Assembly: GCA_007134845.1 (NCBI GenBank)
Contig: SLKA01000037.1
Span: 1-39,866 of the forward strand
Length of the DNA stretch: 39,866 nt
Direction of reading: 5' to 3'
Source: Balneolales bacterium
Lineage (GTDB): Bacteria; Bacteroidota; Rhodothermia; Balneolales; Natronogracilivirgulaceae
Shown here piece after piece: positions 34,665 through 39,866 of the stretch. Numbering within the stretch: the first letter of the stretch is position 1; every line of letters begins with the position of its first letter. Below the pieces are notes generated by a model. That model saw nothing but the letters and a program-made list of their open reading frames with translations, was not told the DNA's origin and did not search any database. The position numbers and the translations under genes are program-made.

Positions 34665-37600
34665 TCAATGTGTGACTACAATTTTGATCATTTTGGTTTC
34701 GGAACTGCTTGCGTTCCGGGCGCGGATACGAGCGAAATAGACACCGTTGCCCCATGCCGAGGTGTTGATGCGTACCTCCTCTGGAAACCTGCCCTGTGAG
34801 TCGGTCTGTGTCTCGAAAATGGTCGACCCGCCCGGGCTGATCACGGTGATGTTTATGCTGGCCGGTTCGGCGGTTTCAAAACGGATGTAAGTGTGATCGT
34901 CAGCCGGATTGGGCCAGTTGTAGGTTTCCCGAGTGTTCAGAATCCCGAAATCGGGTCGCTGAAGCCGGTTCCGCTCCATATTAAAACCCACTTTGTTGCC
35001 CGGCTGACTGCCATAGACGGATCCCCAGGCCACATCACCTGACTCCGGCAGTTCCCAGAGACGTACTTCGCCGGCCGGCGATACAGCAATCAGATAGCCT
35101 TCGGCGATTAGCAGGGGAGGTGGAATTGCCTGCGACACCGATTGTGCGCTTGTTGCCGACACTTGGTTTGATGTCGACACTGGGTTCGATGCCGACAGGC
35201 TGCCCACCAACAGAGGAAAACCATCAACAGGTTCGAGATGCCGGTCAAAAGCACGTACGGAGATGGTGAGGCTGTCGCGAACGGCAGTAATAATCTCCTG
35301 ATGCCCGTCGCCGGTAATATCAGCCAGCAGCGGCGACCCTACAAACCGGTTATTGCGAGGGGCACGCAGCGGAAAGAAATCGAGCATTCCGCCATCCCGG
35401 TTGAAACCATGCAACTCATTTGCCTCATGGTCGGAAATGAAGATCTCCAGTGCATTGTCACCGTTGAAATCACCGAATGCCGGCCACGAAAGCTGTTCCG
35501 ATCGTGCCAGATGCCTGATCTGCCAATCATCCCGGCCGGAGCGGTCAACAAGCGTGAGATTGTGGTCGGTGAGAATAAAAAATGCCGGATCCGATTCGCC
35601 GCTGAACCTGAGATTGCCGGTGAATTTCCGGTGGGAATCCATATCCTCCCGGTCCAGTTCGAATGAAAAGGAGCCGTCGGAAAGAGCGAACCGGTCGTTT
35701 TGGATGGATGCGGTAATGCCGTCAACGATGCCGCTGCGCTGAATCGGATTGTCCTCCTCCGGAAGGATACTTCCGTCCGTCCCGATCCGGGTCGCGGTCA
35801 TATCCAGATGGAGTATGTCGGTACCTTCAAGGCTGATGAGCCCGGGTCCGGCCGGCAGATCTTCCAGTTCCCAGAGCAGGTTCCAGACACCGTTCTGGAT
35901 AGACCAGGTCCGGACCGTCTGGCGATTCGTGTTTCCGTTGGCAACTGCGTGGATTTGCTTGCCGGCATCCCCGGCTGCTCCAAAAGTGCGAAACTGACCG
36001 GCGGTGATCTGTCCAGCCCGTATCAGCGGAGATGAAGGCGACGAATGGGCCAGTAAATCGTAGCTGGTGCCCGTTATGGTAGATGGCTTGGAATCCGGTT
36101 CATGCATCGGTATGCTGTGAAATCCGCTTACGGTCGGAATGAGCAGATAAGGGCGACCCGTCTGGGAGTCATCGACGATAGCAGGACTGGCAGGGAACGT
36201 GCCGTACTCCTGCGGGAATGAGGCAGGCTCGGGCAGAGGCGGATATGCGGGGCTTACCGGATGAGCATATGTGCCGGCAACAGAACGCGCGGAAAAATGG
36301 GCTTCCGGAATGTTGCCGGAAAAATCATGAAACTCAAAAAAGGAAGGACTTCCGCTATTGCTGTGATTGGAGGGGCGCGTATCCGGTCCAAAGCGGTTTT
36401 CGTAAACAACAATACTGTCGCCCCGGGCGGTGATAACGGTAAAATCATTGCCGGACCACCAGAAATCGAAGGCATGACCGTTGGTAAAGCGGTTTTGCTC
36501 CAGTCCTGGCTGGCGCCCGATATCGCGGGCACCGTCGGCTTCCACCAGCTGGACACCTCTCCTGTTGCTGTTGGCGTTGACCCGGTTGTCGTCTATGGTG
36601 CTGCGGATGACCGCATCATCGATATGCCAGATGAGCATTCCTCCGTTGAGGAGTCGGTCGTCATCGGTGCCAGGGATGCCATCGGGGCCCACATCCGGCC
36701 CGCCGGGAAGGCTCCAGTCAAAGCTGCTTACATTCACAATGACACCGGGTTCAAGAATTTCGTCGTATCTGGAGGAGTTAAGCGCATCAAACCGGTCATC
36801 GTCGGGTGCGATGGTGCGGGTTTCGTAGCTACCGTCAGGGGTGCGAATGGTAATTTCCAGCGGGTTGCCGGATGGATTGCGATGTCGGTTTTCGATGAGA
36901 AAGTATTCATCTTGCGTGATGGCATGGCGGGCAAGGCTGTTGGGTTCACGCAGGGAGACTGCAGGGAGGGGAATGGGTTCACCAGTATCCAGTGTGATGT
37001 CAAAGGGTTCGAGCCACCCAAGATGCATTTTCTCCCATGCGGAGGGTTCCGGAGGGAAGAGGCCGAGGTACGAAAAGATGGCAGCACCATCCATGAGCCC
37101 GAAACGGCCGATGGCCGATGCGCCTGTCTCAGTATTGAAAAGGTCGGGAAGGCCCAGAAAACTGCCAATATTGGCGACAAGAAGTCCATTTATGGAGAGC
37201 TCGAGAACAAATTCCTGGCCGGTTATGTCTTCACCCGGCCGCGATTGCGTCTGAGGCAGCAGCGCGGTATTGGTAACGCGGACATCGGGGTCGCCAATAT
37301 CAAACCCGTCGAAAGTATGATCATCGAGCAGGCGACGCAGTGACCCGGTTCCCAGGTAGACTGACGGGATATCCTGAGGAGTTTTCGTCAGGCTTGTTCC
37401 CATCAGTTCGATGTTGCGACCGGAACCGGCATGGAATACGACAAACATGGTTCGGTCTGATTCATAGTCTTTGAGATCCGCGGCACCCGTTTCATTGACT
37501 TTTTGCCAGGCGTCACGGGCCAGATTGGCCAGCTTGAAATTCTCATCACCAGTTTCACCGAGAGGGGAGTAGGCGCTCATGGGTTCGTCGAGACGCACCG

Positions 37601-37982
37601 TTTCAGGGAGGATGTGGTATTCAATGTCAAGCAGTCCGCCCGAAACGGTCTGAAAGTAATTTTGTGCGAATTCAAGGTGGGCTTCGAAATATCCGCGGTC
37701 ATGTGGAAGCGGGTCGATGATGATATCGTCACGCTTCAGATAGGGGAGGTCAAACGTACCGTTACCGGAAGTGAAACGGTTTTCTTCTTCACGAAATTCG
37801 ACCATTACAGCAAGAATCCGGACGGTTCCGACAGATCTTGCGTTCCGGGATGCTTCATTGGCGGAAAAATGGGGGGATGGCAGAAACACATCAGCCGGAG
37901 GAGATGCTCCGGCTGTAATGGTGAGAAGCAGGAACCCGGAAATAAAAAAAAGGCTGCTGCTTCCCTTCACATAATGAAGCAT
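34665..37982 (-). CDS. M6-protease-like T9SS cargo protein lacking the zinc motif
   Basis: A 1105-residue secreted protein: signal peptide (about 1-26), M6 (immune inhibitor A-like) scaffold (about 50-540), beta-propeller with FG-GAP-type calcium loops (DFNGDNALEIF, DITGDGHQEII; about 570-1000), and a T9SS type A sorting domain (about 1022-1105, beginning NWPNPADD). M6 hallmarks remain: LGLPDLFNTE, FGLMDGA, AWEKMHLGWLEP and GGMLIWHID. The active-site HExGH just before LGLPD is replaced by ANIGS (270-274), so it should not bind catalytic zinc. It could be a pseudoprotease used for binding. It lies 51 bp downstream of porV and 41 bp before the gluzincin gene. Confidence 0.85.
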   Translation of the reverse strand: MLHYVKGSSSLFFISGFLLLTITAGASPPADVFLPSPHFSANEASRNARSVGTVRILAVMVEFREEENRFTSGNGTFDLPYLKRDDIIIDPLPHDRGYFEAHLEFAQNYFQTVSGGLLDIEYHILPETVRLDEPMSAYSPLGETGDENFKLANLARDAWQKVNETGAADLKDYESDRTMFVVFHAGSGRNIELMGTSLTKTPQDIPSVYLGTGSLRRLLDDHTFDGFDIGDPDVRVTNTALLPQTQSRPGEDITGQEFVLELSINGLLVANIGSFLGLPDLFNTETGASAIGRFGLMDGAAIFSYLGLFPPEPSAWEKMHLGWLEPFDITLDTGEPIPLPAVSLREPNSLARHAITQDEYFLIENRHRNPSGNPLEITIRTPDGSYETRTIAPDDDRFDALNSSRYDEILEPGVIVNVSSFDWSLPGGPDVGPDGIPGTDDDRLLNGGMLIWHIDDAVIRSTIDDNRVNANSNRRGVQLVEADGARDIGRQPGLEQNRFTNGHAFDFWWSGNDFTVITARGDSIVVYENRFGPDTRPSNHSNSGSPSFFEFHDFSGNIPEAHFSARSVAGTYAHPVSPAYPPLPEPASFPQEYGTFPASPAIVDDSQTGRPYLLIPTVSGFHSIPMHEPDSKPSTITGTSYDLLAHSSPSSPLIRAGQITAGQFRTFGAAGDAGKQIHAVANGNTNRQTVRTWSIQNGVWNLLWELEDLPAGPGLISLEGTDILHLDMTATRIGTDGSILPEEDNPIQRSGIVDGITASIQNDRFALSDGSFSFELDREDMDSHRKFTGNLRFSGESDPAFFILTDHNLTLVDRSGRDDWQIRHLARSEQLSWPAFGDFNGDNALEIFISDHEANELHGFNRDGGMLDFFPLRAPRNNRFVGSPLLADITGDGHQEIITAVRDSLTISVRAFDRHLEPVDGFPLLVGSLSASNPVSTSNQVSATSAQSVSQAIPPPLLIAEGYLIAVSPAGEVRLWELPESGDVAWGSVYGSQPGNKVGFNMERNRLQRPDFGILNTRETYNWPNPADDHTYIRFETAEPASINITVISPGGSTIFETQTDSQGRFPEEVRINTSAWGNGVYFARIRARNASSSETKMIKIVVTH
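35155..35196. repeat. 18-bp tandem repeats inside the M6-like gene
   Basis: GCCGACACTTGGTTTGAT (35155-35172) and GTCGACACTGGGTTCGAT (35173-35190) are adjacent 18-bp units with three differences, followed by a partial third unit starting GCCGAC (35191-35196). In the gene's frame they encode a Ser/Asn/Val/Thr linker in the propeller region. Confidence 0.65.
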
Positions 37983-38033
37983 TCGGTTATAATAACGGTT
38001 TCAGAGAGAGAAATTCAGAGAGAGAAATAATGA

Positions 38034-39155
38034 CTAGAAGTTAAGCAGTGCCGAGAAGCGCAGAGTGTTGGCAAGCGGGTGGTCTTCCTCAAGCGTGTAG
38101 ATGTAGCTGAAGTCGACACCGAAAATATTATAGCGAAGACCGGCACCAAGGGTAATAAATTCACGTCCACCGTTATCGGGTGACTCATAGAAGTAACCGG
38201 CTCTGAGGGCAAACAGGTTGTCGTACCAGTATTCGGCTCCAAATCCGATCATTAATTGATCGACGAGGGGCACTTCCACGGTTCCCTGGCCATCGTTCCG
38301 GGCCAGAGTGTCCCATGAACCGACGAGGGCCCGGAGGGAGCTCATGCCTGTTCCGTCCTCTTCCATGCGAGCCATAATCTTGGAGATGTCATTGCTGATG
38401 GTAATGGTGTTAAAGCCACTGCGGTCCAGGTCCATTTTGTAGGCCCAGCCGACGCGAAGGAGGGTCGGGAGCGCATCCTTTTGGGCTTCATCGGTGTACT
38501 GGATGGATGGGCCGAGGTTGGAAAGATTAAAACCTGCTCGCACCTGTGCCTGGCGGTCGACTACGGAAAACGGATTGGATCGGTACAGACCGGCAAAATC
38601 GACACCGACACTGGTCCCGTTACGGGCAGTCTGGCCGCTCACCTCGGTGCCCGGAGGCACAAGGTTGCTGAAGATGAACCGGATACCGGTACCGAGTGCG
38701 AAATTCTCATTGATCTTGAAACCGTAGGAAACTCCGGATGCGAATTCGTAGCTGGAAAATGTACCTAGAAGATTGTTCGCTTCATCCCGCAATTCCTGCT
38801 CGCCCAAGTTCAGGAAGGTGATATGGGCGCCAATGGATCCGATCCCTTCTACATAATAGCGTCCGGCGAGATAGTCGTAGAACATATCAACGCCGAAGTT
38901 GGGAAGCCAGTCGGCGTGTGTGAAATTGACTTCATGCCCTTCCTGAAATGCCAGGCCTGCCGGATTCCAGAATATGGCTGTAGCATTGTTGGCGAGGGCC
39001 ACGCCGGCGTTGCCCATTCCGGCAGTACGTGAATCGGGTTCGATCTGTAGAAAAGGTACGGCTGTTGAGGCAACCTGTGCCATGGATACACTGCCTGAAA
39101 CAAGTAGAAATGCGGTAATAACGGCAGTAATGATGGTGTTTTTCATGATAGACAT
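38034..39155 (-). CDS. porV: PorV, type IX secretion outer-membrane shuttle protein
   Basis: A 373-residue FadL-like beta-barrel of the PorV/PorQ family. A signal peptide (about 1-27, ending SMAQ) is followed by the family start motif FLQIEPDSRTAGMGNAGVAL and NNATAIFWNPAGLAF. The chain ends in FSALLNF, typical of outer-membrane barrels. PorV binds the C-terminal signals of T9SS cargo and delivers them to the PorU sortase. Its placement directly after porU, 46 bp away, supports PorV rather than PorQ. The next gene encodes a likely cargo protein. Confidence 0.93.
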   Translation of the reverse strand: MSIMKNTIITAVITAFLLVSGSVSMAQVASTAVPFLQIEPDSRTAGMGNAGVALANNATAIFWNPAGLAFQEGHEVNFTHADWLPNFGVDMFYDYLAGRYYVEGIGSIGAHITFLNLGEQELRDEANNLLGTFSSYEFASGVSYGFKINENFALGTGIRFIFSNLVPPGTEVSGQTARNGTSVGVDFAGLYRSNPFSVVDRQAQVRAGFNLSNLGPSIQYTDEAQKDALPTLLRVGWAYKMDLDRSGFNTITISNDISKIMARMEEDGTGMSSLRALVGSWDTLARNDGQGTVEVPLVDQLMIGFGAEYWYDNLFALRAGYFYESPDNGGREFITLGAGLRYNIFGVDFSYIYTLEEDHPLANTLRFSALLNF

Positions 39156-39201
39156 GGTTACGATGTATCTGTTTTGATTGTATTGTAAAATAATGAAAAA
39201 A

Positions 39202-39866
39202 TTAGCGCAAAATTACAAGTCGCTCTATGTTATCACGGGTCTGACGACCCTGATCGGTATCAATACGTACCTGCACGTGATACAGGTAGGTTCCCGATGC
39301 CAGCCGGTGCTGGTCATCGTCTCGTCCGTGCCAATCGATTCTCACCATATTTCCACCCGGAATATATTCTTCACGGCGTATGGTTGTAACCGGTTTACCA
39401 CTTAACGTATAAATCCGGATATTAATATCCATCGGGACACGCGGCTGATTGTGCTCAAACACAAAACTTGTGAAATTATGCATGGGATTTGGATAGTTGA
39501 ACACGTTGCGGATCTGCAGGTCCTGACTGTCCAGCACCTGGAAGGTGATCTCGGATTCGCCCAGGTTGTTGAATACATCCCATGCACGGATGCGGAGTCG
39601 ATAGTGACCTTCTTCAAGCTGATTCAGCGGATATTCGATGCGGCCGCTGGTGAAGTCGTCCAGGTTGCTCTGATAAAACTCGTTGAGTGTGATGATTTTC
39701 CTGTTGGACGGATCATCGCTGCGCTCCAGTTGGGCAACGATTTCGTGGCCCACCCCTGCTCCGGTGGTGTTTATGCCGGCGTTATCTGAAAGCAGCACGA
39801 TAAGCTGTGGAGAGTCATCGACCACACCGCCATCGACGAACAACTCGTCATTCATGTAGATCTCAA
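39202..39866 (-). CDS. porU: PorU, type IX secretion sortase (C-terminal part)
   Basis: The C-terminal 221 codons of a gene that stays open to the window edge. The visible part starts in a segment of the form IYMNDELFVDGGVVDD, then DNAGINTTGAGVGHEIVAQL, YPLNQLEEGHYRLRIRAWDVFNNLGE, and a type A-like C-terminal domain NVFNYPNPMHNFTSFVFEHNQP. This pattern is characteristic of the region after the C25 cysteine-peptidase domain of PorU. The catalytic domain itself is outside the window. PorU removes the sorting domain of T9SS cargo and attaches it to lipopolysaccharide. Adjacent porV strengthens the call. Confidence 0.88.
   Translation of the reverse strand, partial: EIYMNDELFVDGGVVDDSPQLIVLLSDNAGINTTGAGVGHEIVAQLERSDDPSNRKIITLNEFYQSNLDDFTSGRIEYPLNQLEEGHYRLRIRAWDVFNNLGESEITFQVLDSQDLQIRNVFNYPNPMHNFTSFVFEHNQPRVPMDINIRIYTLSGKPVTTIRREEYIPGGNMVRIDWHGRDDDQHRLASGTYLYHVQVRIDTDQGRQTRDNIERLVILR

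Noticed and set aside
30979-34755. Longer start of the gluzincin gene at 34755
   Set aside because: It would overlap the upstream gene by 91 bp and place 44 residues before a good signal peptide; ATG at 34623 fits better.
36261-37343. 360-codon open frame on the plus strand opposite the M6-like gene
   Set aside because: The minus-strand gene in this stretch has clear domain motifs; the plus frame has no recognisable domain and low-complexity, antisense-type composition.
1-39866. Search for CRISPR arrays, tRNAs, insertion sequences, phage or toxin-antitoxin genes
   Set aside because: No regularly spaced repeats, cloverleaf-like sequences, transposase, integrase or typical toxin-antitoxin pairs were recognised by eye; weak tRNA or sRNA genes cannot be fully excluded without a covariance search.

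Overview
The window looks like chromosomal DNA from a free-living, light-exposed member of the Bacteroidota, most likely the Balneolota/Rhodothermota side. The grounds are a PorU–PorV type IX secretion (T9SS) gene pair, a T9SS type A C-terminal sorting domain, a DUF5683 protein, the Bacteroidota-style M23 peptidase variant, and two photolyases. This placement is inferred from gene content only. No phage, transposon, integrase, tRNA or CRISPR array was seen.

Layout. (1) 1-108: the 3' end of a 5S rRNA and a hairpin terminator, so the window begins at the tail of an rRNA operon. (2) 109-4299: an AT-rich gap with one possible tiny ORF, then an acyl-CoA dehydrogenase, a convergent OsmC protein, a sirtuin and an SGNH-like protein. 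(3) 4309-10561, minus strand: a glycine-rich membrane protein, an SDR, an M23 lipoprotein, a membrane SGNH-TPR protein, a cobalamin adenosyltransferase and a YigZ/IMPACT protein. (4) 10655-18621, plus strand: a DUF971 protein, then a TetR regulator followed by a complete tripartite efflux set (TolC, HlyD-type lipoprotein, RND pump). The pump carries an unusual membrane insertion. (5) 18622-22156, minus: a hotdog thioesterase, a PhzF-like protein, a tandem FKBP lipoprotein, a degenerate Gfo/Idh/MocA-like protein and a PspC protein. (6) 22400-25563, plus: an FeS-type (6-4) photolyase and a class II CPD photolyase in tandem, preceded by an 18-bp tandem repeat. (7) 25536-39866, minus: ten closely spaced genes read from the right edge leftward. 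They are porU (partial), porV, an M6-like T9SS cargo protein, a gluzincin/beta-propeller/beta-barrel protein, DUF5683, PASTA, rpe, phoH, an MBL-fold protein and a purine nucleoside phosphorylase.

How the genes fit together. The right-hand cluster combines T9SS shuttle and sortase components (PorV, PorU) with a large secreted protein bearing the sorting signal and a large outer-membrane protease-like protein. The secreted protein keeps the M6-protease scaffold but has lost the zinc-binding HExxH motif (reads ANIGS). It is immediately followed by a protein with an intact HExxH. This pseudoprotease/protease pair beside the secretion apparatus is the most promising candidate for an undescribed system here. 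The photolyase pair repairs both main UV photoproducts. The efflux operon appears locally regulated by its own TetR protein, with candidate palindromic operators nearby.
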